From Bacillus sp. FJAT-42315 (lineage in GTDB: Bacteria; Bacillota; Bacilli; Bacillales; Domibacillaceae), in contig NZ_KZ454941.1 in NCBI RefSeq assembly GCF_002797375.1, positions 460,516 to 524,515 of the forward strand: a DNA stretch of 64,000 nucleotides. The letters run 5' to 3'. The notes beneath the pieces are model-generated. The model saw nothing but the letters and a program-made list of their open reading frames with translations, made no database searches and was not told where the DNA came from. The position numbers were made by a program, and so were the translations under genes. Positions 43,909 through 53,174 of this stretch are shown one piece after another. How positions within the stretch are numbered: the stretch's first letter is position 1; each line of letters starts with the position of its first letter.

Positions 43909-45114
43909 GTGAATGTTTTGTTTTTGACGTTATCGAGTATGGAGAGTGTGAGTGAGAGGGGAATTTACACGGATCTTGTTCGAGAGCTTGCTTATAGAGG
44001 TGTCCATATGTATGTGGTGACTCCGAGGGAAAAAAGAAAGAATTTACCGACGGAGTTAGTGAGAGAAGACTATATTTATCTATTAAAAGTGAAAACTGGA
44101 AATATAACGAAAACGAATTTGATCGAAAAAGGGCTGTCTACTTTAAGTATAGAGAGGCAATATCTTCAAGCGATTCAAGAGCACTTTGGAAACATTGAGT
44201 TTGATTTAGTGATGTATTCCACTCCGCCAATTACGTTTGAAAAGGTGGTGCGGTATTTTAAGGGGCATCATCAAAGTAAGACGTATTTACTATTGAAAGA
44301 TATTTTTCCTCAAAATGCGGTCGATATCGAGTTGATGCAAAAAGGTGGACTCATGTGGCGGTATTTCAGAAACAAAGAAAAAAAGCTGTATGAGCTATCA
44401 GATCACATTGGCTGTATGTCGCCAGCGAATGTCGACTATATTGCGAGGTATAACAACATCGACAAGAAAAAGTTAGAGATTTTTCCTAACTGTATTGATC
44501 CGATCAACAGAATCGTCAGGAAAACAAAACATAGCCACCTGTTGGAAAAATATCAAATCCCTCAACATTCTACTTTGTTTATTTATGGAGGAAATTTAGG
44601 GAAGCCACAAGGGATCAACTTTTTGTTAGAAGTGGCAGCTCACTTTGATGCAGGCCATCTAATCATTGTTGGTTCTGGGACGGAGTATGAAAAGGTTCGA
44701 GCCGCTCTTAAAGTATTGAACAACCCTAATGTCACTTTATTGCCCTATCTCCCTAAAGAGGAATACGATCAATTGCTACAAATCACGGATGTTGGTTTGA
44801 TTTTTTTAGACAATAGGTTTACGATTCCGAACTTTCCTTCAAGGGTTTTGTCTTACATGGAGTATTCGCTCCCAATCTTAGCTGCGACGGATCGACAGAC
44901 GGATTTAAAGGATGTATTGATAGAATCCAATAGTGGCTTTTGGTGTGAAAGCGGTGATCTCGAGAGTTTTATGATGTATGCTGCAAGACTTGCGATGAAT
45001 AAACGATTGCGAGAAGAAATGGGAGGTAATGGAAGATTGTATTTGGAGCAACATTATGATGTGAGGAAAGCAGCAGATATTTTGTTAAAGCATTTATTAG
45101 CGGGGGTGAGATGA
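43909..45114 (+). CDS. Glycosyltransferase family 4, WbuB/CapL-like (probable L-FucNAc transferase)
   Basis: 401 aa from GTG 43909 (N-V-L-F-L-T-L-S-S-M); longer frame from 43888 is less likely. GT-B fold with F-P-N-C-I-D-P, donor-side I-Y-G-G-N-L-G-K-P-Q-G and F-L-D-N-R-F-T-I-P-N-F-P-S-R near the C-terminus, as in WbuB-type enzymes. Known WbuB/Cap5L proteins transfer N-acetyl-L-fucosamine. The three genes that follow make UDP-L-FucNAc, supporting that donor. First protein gene after the EAR-like RNA. Confidence 0.85.
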   Translation: MNVLFLTLSSMESVSERGIYTDLVRELAYRGVHMYVVTPREKRKNLPTELVREDYIYLLKVKTGNITKTNLIEKGLSTLSIERQYLQAIQEHFGNIEFDLVMYSTPPITFEKVVRYFKGHHQSKTYLLLKDIFPQNAVDIELMQKGGLMWRYFRNKEKKLYELSDHIGCMSPANVDYIARYNNIDKKKLEIFPNCIDPINRIVRKTKHSHLLEKYQIPQHSTLFIYGGNLGKPQGINFLLEVAAHFDAGHLIIVGSGTEYEKVRAALKVLNNPNVTLLPYLPKEEYDQLLQITDVGLIFLDNRFTIPNFPSRVLSYMEYSLPILAATDRQTDLKDVLIESNSGFWCESGDLESFMMYAARLAMNKRLREEMGGNGRLYLEQHYDVRKAADILLKHLLAGVR

Positions 45115-45115
45115 A

Positions 45116-46201
45116 GTGTTTAAAGATAAAACATTAATGATCACTGGTGGCACAGGTTCGTTTGGCCATGCGGTGATGGAACGGTTTTTAGATTCAGATA
45201 TTCAAGAAATTCGAATTTTTTCTCGTGATGAGAAAAAGCAGGATGATATGAGAAAACGTTATAAAAATGACAAGCTCAAGTTTTATATAGGAGATGTGCG
45301 CGACTTAGCTAGTGTGAAAAATGCGATGCATGGTGTCCACTTTATTTTTCATGCAGCGGCTCTAAAGCAGGTACCTTCCTGCGAGTTCTTTCCTCTTGAA
45401 GCAGTGAAAACGAATATTATCGGAACGGAAAACGTGCTAACAGCGGCCATCGAATATGGGGTCGAGAAGGTGATTTGTTTATCGACTGATAAAGCCGCTT
45501 ATCCGATTAATGCGATGGGAATTTCTAAAGCAATGATGGAAAAAGTATTTGTGGCTAAATCGAAAACAGTCTCTCCAGAACGAACGCTAATTTGTGGAAC
45601 GAGATATGGCAATGTGATGGCTTCTCGCGGTTCTGTCATTCCATTATTTGTTGAGCAGATTAAAAATGGCAAGCCATTGACAGTTACCGACCCAAATATG
45701 ACGAGGTTTTTAATGAGTTTAGAGGAAGCTGTGGAGCTGGTTGTATTTGCTTTTCATCAGGCGAAAGCAGGGGACATTATGGTGCAAAAATCACCAGCCA
45801 GTACAGTCGGCGATTTAGCTCAAGCGCTTAAAGAGTTATTTAACGCTGACAATGAAATTCAAGTCATCGGTACTCGCCACGGTGAAAAGCTATATGAAAC
45901 ACTTCTAACGAGAGAAGAGCATGTCGTAGCGAATGATCTAGAAGGGTTCTTTCGAGTACCTGCTGATCAACGAGATCTCAACTACGATAAGTATTTTGCC
46001 AAAGGAAACCAAATGCTCATGATCGCAGAAGAATATAACTCTCATAATACGGAGCGGTTAACTATCGAACAAGTGAAGCAGAAGTTACTGACACTAGAGT
46101 TTATCCAAGAAGAATTGAAAGGCTGGGGAAATCATGAAGATACTAGTAACGGGAGCAAACGGGTTTATTGGCAAGAACTTAGTGGCGGAGTTAAAAAATA
46201 A
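45116..46201 (+). CDS. capE: UDP-GlcNAc 4,6-dehydratase/5-epimerase CapE
   Basis: 361 aa, GTG start after GGGGGTGAG. SDR fold: ITGGTGSFGHAVM, D-V-R-D, HAAALKQVPSCE, STDKAAYPINAMGISKAMME (Met at the Tyr position as in inverting dehydratases), C-G-T-R-Y-G-N-V-M-A-S-R-G-S. First step of UDP-N-acetyl-L-fucosamine synthesis. The C-terminus runs 68 bases into the next gene; relatives usually end near E-L-K-x-W, where capF begins, so the last ~24 residues are probably a read-through extension. Confidence 0.93.
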   Translation: MFKDKTLMITGGTGSFGHAVMERFLDSDIQEIRIFSRDEKKQDDMRKRYKNDKLKFYIGDVRDLASVKNAMHGVHFIFHAAALKQVPSCEFFPLEAVKTNIIGTENVLTAAIEYGVEKVICLSTDKAAYPINAMGISKAMMEKVFVAKSKTVSPERTLICGTRYGNVMASRGSVIPLFVEQIKNGKPLTVTDPNMTRFLMSLEEAVELVVFAFHQAKAGDIMVQKSPASTVGDLAQALKELFNADNEIQVIGTRHGEKLYETLLTREEHVVANDLEGFFRVPADQRDLNYDKYFAKGNQMLMIAEEYNSHNTERLTIEQVKQKLLTLEFIQEELKGWGNHEDTSNGSKRVYWQELSGGVKK

Positions 46202-47243
46202 GGGCTATACCGAGATTTTCGAATATACGCGTGAAACGGACCCGGCTCTTTTAGACGAATATACTAAGGAATGTGAGTTTGTTTTTCACTTGGCAGGAGT
46301 CAATCGACCGCAAGATGACAAAGAATTTATGGAAGGGAACTTCGTTTTCACCGTTAAATTATTGGAATCTTTAAAAAGTAATCATAACTCTGCACCAATC
46401 CTTTTTACTTCATCGATCCAAGCGGAAAAAGACAATCCATATGGTCAAAGTAAACGAGCAGCAGAAGCACTTATTTTCGCTCACGGTGACGAAATGAATA
46501 GTCCGTTTTACATTTATCGACTACCCAATCTTTTTGGAAAATGGTGCAAGCCTAATTACAACAGCGTCGTCGCTACTTTTTGTCATAATATTGCTAGAGA
46601 TTTAGAGATTCAAGTGAATGATCCTAGTACGGAGCTGACGTTATGCTACATAGATGATGTGTTGGCCGAATTTTTACGAGCATTAGAAGGAAGGACAACG
46701 AGAGAGGAGCCTTTCTGCTATGTACCTGTCACCTATCAAGTCACGCTTGGTGAGCTCGCTGACAAACTGTATGCATTTAAGAAAAATAGAGAAACGCTAG
46801 TGATGCCTTCGTTGAAAAATGATTTCGACCGAGCGCTATATGCCACTTTTTTATCGTATTTAGAAGAAGATAATTTTTCTTATAAGCTAAAGAAAAATGT
46901 CGATCAACGCGGCTGGCTCGCAGAATTTCTGAAAACAGACAGCATGGGCCAAATTTTTATTTCAAAGACGAAGCCAGGAATTACGAGAGGAAACCACTGG
47001 CATCATACGAAGGTAGAGAAGTTCCTTGTCATTCAAGGGGAAGCGCTCATTAAGTTTCGTAAAATTGATGCAGATGAAGTGATCAAGTACAAAGTGGACG
47101 GCGAGATTCCAGAGGTCGTTGATATTCCAGCCGGCTACACACATTCGATTGAAAATGTCGGTGACGATGAAGTGATTACGTTATTCTGGGCTTGTGAAAT
47201 TTTCAATCCTGAACAGCCAGATACGTACTATTTGGAGGTATAG
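46134..47243 (+). CDS. capF: UDP-2-acetamido-2,6-dideoxy-hexulose reductase CapF
   Basis: 369 aa, two domains: N-terminal SDR (ILVTGANGFIGKNL, FHLAGVNRPQ, SSIQAEKDNPYGQSKRAAE) and C-terminal cupin (about 250-369; GNHWHHTKVEKFLVIQGEA, P-A-G-Y-T-H-S-I) with metal-binding His. Epimerises and reduces the CapE product to UDP-N-acetyl-L-talosamine. ATG 46134 lies within the end of capE. The TACCTGTCACCTA at 46724 resembles the dispersed repeat only by chance. Confidence 0.94.
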   Translation: MKILVTGANGFIGKNLVAELKNKGYTEIFEYTRETDPALLDEYTKECEFVFHLAGVNRPQDDKEFMEGNFVFTVKLLESLKSNHNSAPILFTSSIQAEKDNPYGQSKRAAEALIFAHGDEMNSPFYIYRLPNLFGKWCKPNYNSVVATFCHNIARDLEIQVNDPSTELTLCYIDDVLAEFLRALEGRTTREEPFCYVPVTYQVTLGELADKLYAFKKNRETLVMPSLKNDFDRALYATFLSYLEEDNFSYKLKKNVDQRGWLAEFLKTDSMGQIFISKTKPGITRGNHWHHTKVEKFLVIQGEALIKFRKIDADEVIKYKVDGEIPEVVDIPAGYTHSIENVGDDEVITLFWACEIFNPEQPDTYYLEV

Positions 47244-47245
47244 AT

Positions 47246-48373
47246 ATGACGAAAATGAAAGTGATGACGATCGTCGGCACAAGGCCGGAAATCATTCGCT
47301 TATCAGAAACGATGAAAGCGTGTGAGCGTTATTTTGATCATATTCTCGTCCATACAGGACAAAACTGGGATTATACATTAAATCAAGTGTTCTTTGAAGA
47401 GCTAGGCTTGCGTGAGCCGGACTATTACTTAGATGCAGTTGGTGACCATCTTGGAGATACAATGGGCAAGATTATCGCTAAATCGTATGAAGTGTTGGCA
47501 AAAGAACGGCCAGATGCCTTACTTATTCTTGGAGATACGAACAGTTGCCTTTCAGCAGTTGCAGCGAAACGGCTGAAAATCCCTATTTTTCATATGGAAG
47601 CAGGAAATCGTTGCTTTGATCAAAACGTACCGGAAGAAATTAACCGCAAAATTGTTGACCACGTATCCGATATTAACCTTCCTTATACAGAACATAGTCG
47701 CAGGTACTTGCTGTCAGAGGGCATTCGCAAAGAACATATTTTTGTGACCGGATCACCAATGGCTGAAGTATTGCACGAACATATGGCGAGCATTACCGAC
47801 AGTCCAGTGCTAGACCATTTGAAACTAGAAGCAGGACAATACATTCTAATCTCAGCCCATCGAGAAGAAAATATTGATCACGAAGCGAATTTTTTATCGC
47901 TGATGAATGCGATCAATCATATTGCTGAAAAGTACCAGTTGCCCATTATTTATTCCACCCATCCGCGCAGTTGGAAAAAAATTGAGGAGCGGGGATTTAG
48001 CTTCCATCCACTCGTCCGCCAATTACGTCCGTTTGGCTTTTTTGACTACAATCAACTACAGCTAAATGCGTTCGCTGTTTTATCTGATAGTGGCACGTTA
48101 TCAGAAGAATCCGCCATTCTTGGGTTTCCAGGTGTCTTAATTCGCACCTCTACTGAACGTCCAGAAGTACTGGATAAAGGAACGGTTGTGATCGGCGGCA
48201 TTACAGAGAAAGAAATCGTCCAAGCGGTCGAGCTAAGCCGTGCAATGAGAGAGAACAATGAAAAGACGTATGTGGCCAATGATTATCATGATGAGAACGT
48301 GTCGGTGAAGGTTGTGAAGATTATACAGAGTTATACGGGGATGATTAATCGGGATGTTTGGGGGAAGAGGTGA
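47246..48373 (+). CDS. capG: UDP-N-acetyl-L-talosamine/UDP-GlcNAc 2-epimerase CapG (WecB family)
   Basis: 375 aa. GT-B-like epimerase motifs: V-G-T-R-P-E-I-I-R-L, HTGQNWDYTLNQVFFEELG, G-D-T-N-S-C-L-S, H-M-E-A-G-N-R-C-F, SAHREENID, SDSGTLSEES. Final step giving UDP-L-FucNAc. ATG 47246 follows GGAGGTA. Its stop is one base before the next ATG. Confidence 0.93.
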   Translation: MTKMKVMTIVGTRPEIIRLSETMKACERYFDHILVHTGQNWDYTLNQVFFEELGLREPDYYLDAVGDHLGDTMGKIIAKSYEVLAKERPDALLILGDTNSCLSAVAAKRLKIPIFHMEAGNRCFDQNVPEEINRKIVDHVSDINLPYTEHSRRYLLSEGIRKEHIFVTGSPMAEVLHEHMASITDSPVLDHLKLEAGQYILISAHREENIDHEANFLSLMNAINHIAEKYQLPIIYSTHPRSWKKIEERGFSFHPLVRQLRPFGFFDYNQLQLNAFAVLSDSGTLSEESAILGFPGVLIRTSTERPEVLDKGTVVIGGITEKEIVQAVELSRAMRENNEKTYVANDYHDENVSVKVVKIIQSYTGMINRDVWGKR

Positions 48374-48374
48374 A

Positions 48375-49589
48375 ATGAATATATTATATTTTGGAAGTCT
48401 TTGTGACAAAGAATGGTTTGAACAAGTATGTAATAATAACAGAACACCTTCTCGAGTAGCCCAATTCATGTTTGAAACAGCTTTAGTAGAGGGCTTTTCA
48501 AAGTATGAAAATATACAGATAGATATACATTATTTATATCAAGAACCATACTATCCAAAAGGAAAATTCCTTAAGTTTAAAGGAGGAACAACAAAATTAA
48601 ACCAAAAAGATACAGTTAGATATATACCTAGAATCAACTTACCTTTAATTAAAGAATTCTATTCTTTTTTTCAAGGTATGCTTCTTACTACCAACTGGTC
48701 AATAAAACAGCGTAAAAATAAGCAGAAGCTAATCTTAACGCCATTTAATTACACGCCGCTATCTTTAGGAATACTTGTGGCTGCTAAGCTATTACGTATT
48801 AAGCGAGTGAACATTTTTACAGATATGTCAACTGATATACTGACTTTAAAAAGGCAAAAAGACATGCCATGGTTTAAAAGGATGATACTGCCTCTCTATA
48901 TGAAATTAGTGAATTTTGTTGAACATCAATATGATGGTTATGTTCTATTTACTGAGCCGATGAATAAAAAAGTGAATCCTAAAAATAAACCTTTCATTGT
49001 GATGGAAGGTATTTTTAATAATGATTTGGATTTGTCTGAAGCGCCAAAAAGTAAGGCGGTTATGTATGCAGGAACGCTTGCTTTCGAATATGGAGTGAAG
49101 AATATTTTAGATGCATTTGAACAAATTCATGATGATGATTTAGAGCTCTGGTTATTTGGAGATGGGGATATGAGAGAGTACATTGAGCAGCTGTCGATGA
49201 GAGACCGAAGAGTTAAATTTTTTGGATTTAAGCCTCGTTCCGAAGTGTTTGAATATGAAAAGCGAGCGACACTATTAATTAATGCGCGAAATCCTGAAGA
49301 TGAATATACAATGTATTCCTTTCCATCTAAAACTTTTGAGTATATGGTTTCTGGCACACCTTTTCTAACAACAAATTTAAAGTGTATTCCAGAAGAATAT
49401 CAACATTACCTATATATAGTTGATAAAAATAACAATTTAAAAAATACAATTAATAACATTATTAACAAATCGCCAAGTGAATTAAAAATGAAGGGAGAGG
49501 TTGCTAGACAGTTCATTTTAAAAAATAAGAATAGCGCTGTTCAAGCTTCCAAAATTGTTCAGTTGATTCAGCGAGAGGTTCTTAATTAA
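48375..49589 (+). CDS. Glycosyltransferase family 4
   Basis: 404 aa from ATG 48375, after GAAGAGGTG. GT-B architecture: donor domain with M-Y-A-G-T-L-A-F-E-Y-G-V-K, WLFGDGDMREYIE and P-S-K-T-F-E-Y-M-V-S-G-T-P-F. The acceptor domain contains ILTPFNYTPLSLGIL and a V-F-T-D-M-S-like segment. More AT-rich than capEFG, with long Lys/Asn runs at the C-terminus, suggesting recent exchange. Sugar and acceptor unknown. Confidence 0.82.
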   Translation: MNILYFGSLCDKEWFEQVCNNNRTPSRVAQFMFETALVEGFSKYENIQIDIHYLYQEPYYPKGKFLKFKGGTTKLNQKDTVRYIPRINLPLIKEFYSFFQGMLLTTNWSIKQRKNKQKLILTPFNYTPLSLGILVAAKLLRIKRVNIFTDMSTDILTLKRQKDMPWFKRMILPLYMKLVNFVEHQYDGYVLFTEPMNKKVNPKNKPFIVMEGIFNNDLDLSEAPKSKAVMYAGTLAFEYGVKNILDAFEQIHDDDLELWLFGDGDMREYIEQLSMRDRRVKFFGFKPRSEVFEYEKRATLLINARNPEDEYTMYSFPSKTFEYMVSGTPFLTTNLKCIPEEYQHYLYIVDKNNNLKNTINNIINKSPSELKMKGEVARQFILKNKNSAVQASKIVQLIQREVLN

Positions 49590-49609
49590 ATATTAAAAAG
49601 GAAGATACG

Positions 49610-50857
49610 ATGGAGATCAATGATAAAGACAAGGAAATCGAGAAGGCTACTAGCTTTATATCCATGCTATTAGTGTTTATTCTTATATTCTATAGCAATG
49701 AGTCGATGCCCTATCTATTTTATAGTGGTCCAGGAGAAATAATCTACTATCTTTTTTGTATTACAGGAGTCTATTTTTTATATCATATGATTTTTCAAGG
49801 TCAAAGGCTAAATGTAGGAAGTACATTTTGGGTGATCATTTTAATCATTTCACTTTTCTCTACTATGCTGGCTAATCAAGATTTTTCCGGGGGTTTTGGG
49901 CAGATTATCTTAGCGATAGTGATTGGCTATATGTTTTCTCATATCTTAACAGTCACTCAATTTGTGGGTTCATATGTAAAGGTGATTACTTTATTAGCAA
50001 CTTATTCTTTATTAGTTACCTACACTTTCAAGCCACTAATATTTCATTTACCAGCTTTTATTGCGCCTGTTATAACGAATGAAGCAGGTATTTCTTTTAT
50101 AGATATGAGGTTTGCGGTCGTTTTGAATCAACTTGACTATTTAAGGAATTTTGGGATCTTTAGGGAACCTGGTGTTTACCAGTGTTTTCTAAACTTTGCA
50201 TTAATCTTTGAACTATTTTTTAAAAAGACAAAAATAAGTGTTTTTACAGTCATGATCTTATGCTTGAGCATTGTGACAACCTTTTCGACTCCAGGGTATA
50301 TTACAGCAATGATTGTGTTAGGAGTCTATTTTTTTGAAACAAAAGACCGGGAGTCCCAAATAGCTCAAGCAAATAAAAAAAAGATTGCTTGGTTTGTTTC
50401 TATTTTGGCTGCATCTGGTTTTATTTTCTATTTTATGAGTGATAACTTTTCTTATATGTTTACAAATACTGTAGAAAAATTGACGGAAAAGGAGTCTTCG
50501 TATCAAGGAAGAATGGTTGCCATTTTAGCGAATTTTAGCTTTTGGCTAGAACACCCTATTTTTGGTGGTGGGATAAATGCTTTCTCAATTATTAAGAGTC
50601 AAATGGAGAAATCTTTTGCTTTTTCGACTACTCATAATACTAGTACAATAGGGGCGCTTTTCTCTACTTTGGGAGCTATATTTTCGTTGATTTTTATCAT
50701 GGGACTTTACAATTTATTCAGACAGTCTCACCTTTCTAAAATAGGAGCATTTATGATTTTTCTTGCAGTGATGTTGACTATAAATACCCAGTTGCTAAAC
50801 TACAATGAAATTTTATATGTGTTGGTAGCTTTCGGTATTTCTAAAGTTAAACTATAA
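49610..50857 (+). CDS. wzy: Wzy-type polysaccharide polymerase
   Basis: 415 aa, about 10-12 predicted membrane segments, with a central extracytoplasmic loop containing R-N-F-G-I-F-R-E-P-G-V-Y-Q and a later N-F-S-F-W-L-E-H-P-I-F-G-G-G followed by T-H-N-T. These are typical of O-antigen polymerase/ligase family proteins, which link repeat units on the outer membrane face. ATG 49610 follows AAAAGGAAG. AT-rich, as is usual for polymerase genes. Assigned from topology and motif pattern. Confidence 0.78.
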   Translation: MEINDKDKEIEKATSFISMLLVFILIFYSNESMPYLFYSGPGEIIYYLFCITGVYFLYHMIFQGQRLNVGSTFWVIILIISLFSTMLANQDFSGGFGQIILAIVIGYMFSHILTVTQFVGSYVKVITLLATYSLLVTYTFKPLIFHLPAFIAPVITNEAGISFIDMRFAVVLNQLDYLRNFGIFREPGVYQCFLNFALIFELFFKKTKISVFTVMILCLSIVTTFSTPGYITAMIVLGVYFFETKDRESQIAQANKKKIAWFVSILAASGFIFYFMSDNFSYMFTNTVEKLTEKESSYQGRMVAILANFSFWLEHPIFGGGINAFSIIKSQMEKSFAFSTTHNTSTIGALFSTLGAIFSLIFIMGLYNLFRQSHLSKIGAFMIFLAVMLTINTQLLNYNEILYVLVAFGISKVKL

Positions 50858-50936
50858 CAACTTCGAGTAGTTAACTTTTGAGAAATAAAGAGCGCCGAAA
50901 GATGAGTTCATAATAGAATTTCTAATGGAGGAACCA

Positions 50937-52238
50937 ATGAATATTTTATGGCTTGTTAATATTCCGTTGCCTGAGGCGAGTCGTTTATTCCAGGAAGAGG
51001 TTTTGCCTTTTGGTGGATGGTTAGTCTATGCCTCAGAATCACTTTCGAAGCGTCCCGATGTCAAGCTATCTGTTTCGTTTCCGAGAAATAGAACAGGTGG
51101 TGTGCAGGAGGTGAGAGGGGAGAACATTCAGTACTATGCATTTGCGCCTATACAATCACCCGACCAAGTGGAGAGCTTGAAAAAAGTCATTGAACGGTCG
51201 AAGCCAGATATTGTCCATATTTTTGGGACGGAATTTGCTCATACGCTTGCGATGGTCAATGTTTGTGAAGCAGCGGGCGTTCAAGTCGTTATTTCTATTC
51301 AAGGGCTCGTATCGGTCATTGCAAAGCACTATACATTAGGTTTACCTCATCATGTGCAATACCGCTTTACTGTTAGAGATATACTCAAGCTAGATAATAT
51401 TAAGCAGCGACAAAAGCGCTTTATCAAGCTTGGCAAGTGGGAAGTAGAGGCAATTCAAAAGGCTGAGCATATTATCGGACGGACGACGTGGGACCGAGCT
51501 TGTACATCGTTTATTAATCCAGCGGCTACGTATCATTATTGCAATGAAACGTTAAGAAATGAATTTTATCAGCATGAATGGGATATCGATCATTGTGAGC
51601 GGTATTCCATTTTTTTGAGTCAAGGATCGTATCCTATTAAAGGTCTACATTTCGCGATCGAGGCGATGCCACTTGTATTGAAACGTTTTCCTAATGCAAA
51701 GCTTTATGTAGGAGGGCATGACATAACAAAGTCCGATACGTGGGTGGCGAAATTAAAGATTTCCTCTTATGGGAAATATATAAAGAAATTAATCGAAAAG
51801 TATAACTTGCAACGCCAGGTTATTTTTACTGGGATGTTAAATGAAAAGCAAATGTGTGCCCGGTTTTTGGCATCACATGTGTTTGCGTGTCCTTCCTCTA
51901 TTGAAAATAGTCCAAACTCATTAGGGGAGGCGATGCTACTTGGTGTGCCTTCTATAGCCTCACATGTTGGAGGGGTGACAGATTTATTAAGTCATCAGGA
52001 AGAAGGGTTTGTGTACCCATCGGACGCACCTTATATGTTGGCACATTACATATGTGAAATCTTTGCCGATGATCAGCTGGCGCTACAGCTTTCTAAATAT
52101 GCGAAAAGAAAAGCAGCAGCTTTGCACAACAGAGAAATGAATGATGAAAGGTTGCTTGAGATCTATTTTCAAATAGCTAGCGTGAAAGGAGATGATTTGG
52201 ATGAACCCGTTAGTCAGTATTCAGTGCATTACGTATAA
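50937..52238 (+). CDS. Glycosyltransferase family 4
   Basis: 433 aa from ATG 50937, 5 bases after GGAGG. GT-B features: D-I-V-H-I-F-G-T-E-F-A-H, S-I-Q-G-L-V, donor domain SLSQGSYPIKGLHFAIEAM, P-S-S-I-E-N-S-P-N-S-L-G-E-A-M-L-L-G-V-P and H-V-G-G-V-T-D. The latter set is the EX7E-type active-site region of retaining GT4 enzymes. The 3' end overlaps the next gene by 38 bases. Confidence 0.88.
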   Translation: MNILWLVNIPLPEASRLFQEEVLPFGGWLVYASESLSKRPDVKLSVSFPRNRTGGVQEVRGENIQYYAFAPIQSPDQVESLKKVIERSKPDIVHIFGTEFAHTLAMVNVCEAAGVQVVISIQGLVSVIAKHYTLGLPHHVQYRFTVRDILKLDNIKQRQKRFIKLGKWEVEAIQKAEHIIGRTTWDRACTSFINPAATYHYCNETLRNEFYQHEWDIDHCERYSIFLSQGSYPIKGLHFAIEAMPLVLKRFPNAKLYVGGHDITKSDTWVAKLKISSYGKYIKKLIEKYNLQRQVIFTGMLNEKQMCARFLASHVFACPSSIENSPNSLGEAMLLGVPSIASHVGGVTDLLSHQEEGFVYPSDAPYMLAHYICEIFADDQLALQLSKYAKRKAAALHNREMNDERLLEIYFQIASVKGDDLDEPVSQYSVHYV

Positions 52239-53169
52239 TCATGAAAATTATATTGCGGATGCCATCGAAAGCTTTATGATGCAGAAGACGAATTTTGAAT
52301 TTGAAGTCCTCATTGGAGAAGACTGCAGCACGGATCGTACAAGAGAAATTGTAGAAAAATATGTTCGTTTATACCCAGATCACATTCGATTGATTACTTC
52401 TGAACATAATGTAGGAGCGAGGCAAAATTTAATCCGCCTTCACGAACAGTCGAGAGGTAAATATGTCGCTTTTTGTGAAGGAGATGATTATTGGATTGAT
52501 CCATATAAATTGCAAAAGCAAGTTGATTATATGGAAAGTCATCCTGAATGTACATTTTGCTTTACGAATGGTGAAGTGGTAGATGAGAATAAACAGTCAC
52601 AAGGACGGAGTGTTGTACCTTGGTTGAAAAACAATGTACCCTATTACTACAGAGAAAACCATAAATATTTAGCGGGGGAGCTTGCCTTACTTGGCTATAT
52701 TCCAACCGCTTCTTTTTTATTCCCTAAGCAGTTAATGGATGATCGTCCTGATTGGTATTTTCGTGTGATCGTCGATGATAATTCCGTAAAACTGATTACG
52801 ACGAGTCATGGATATGCCTACTTTATAGATGAAAAAATGTGTGCTTATCGCTTCGGATTGTCTAATTCCGCTACGACTAGGTGGAATAAGGAAAATCATA
52901 CGATAGAAAAGCAAATTCAGCATCATCAATGTTTTATTGACTTATACGATTATTTTAATGAATACTCTAATTTTCAATATGCAGAGGATATTGACCGTGT
53001 GAAAAAGATTTTTGAGTTTCAAATTCATGTGTTGAAAGGTGAATTATATGAATTGAAAGCCGAAAGATTCAAAGAAATATTTGACGGCTTAAGTGCAGTA
53101 GAAAAGGCGAAAATCTACTCTAGATGTTATTTTCCTCGGATTTACTCTACTTTGCAAAAAGTGAAGTGA
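52201..53169 (+). CDS. Glycosyltransferase family 2
   Basis: 322 aa from ATG 52201, 9 bases after AAAGGAG (an in-frame upstream ATG at 52192 overlaps that site). GT-A fold: V-S-I-Q-C-I-T-Y-N-H-E-N-Y-I, EVLIGEDCSTDRT, and the metal-binding F-C-E-G-D-D-Y-W. The C-terminal third is Lys/Glu-rich. An inverting transferase for a branch or backbone sugar of unknown identity. Confidence 0.88.
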   Translation: MNPLVSIQCITYNHENYIADAIESFMMQKTNFEFEVLIGEDCSTDRTREIVEKYVRLYPDHIRLITSEHNVGARQNLIRLHEQSRGKYVAFCEGDDYWIDPYKLQKQVDYMESHPECTFCFTNGEVVDENKQSQGRSVVPWLKNNVPYYYRENHKYLAGELALLGYIPTASFLFPKQLMDDRPDWYFRVIVDDNSVKLITTSHGYAYFIDEKMCAYRFGLSNSATTRWNKENHTIEKQIQHHQCFIDLYDYFNEYSNFQYAEDIDRVKKIFEFQIHVLKGELYELKAERFKEIFDGLSAVEKAKIYSRCYFPRIYSTLQKVK

Positions 53170-53174
53170 AGCTG

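Noticed and set aside
46721-46740. TACCTGTCACCTATCAA resembling the dispersed repeat
   Set aside because: Lies in a conserved coding part of capF and lacks the TTTTTGTCGA half; chance match.
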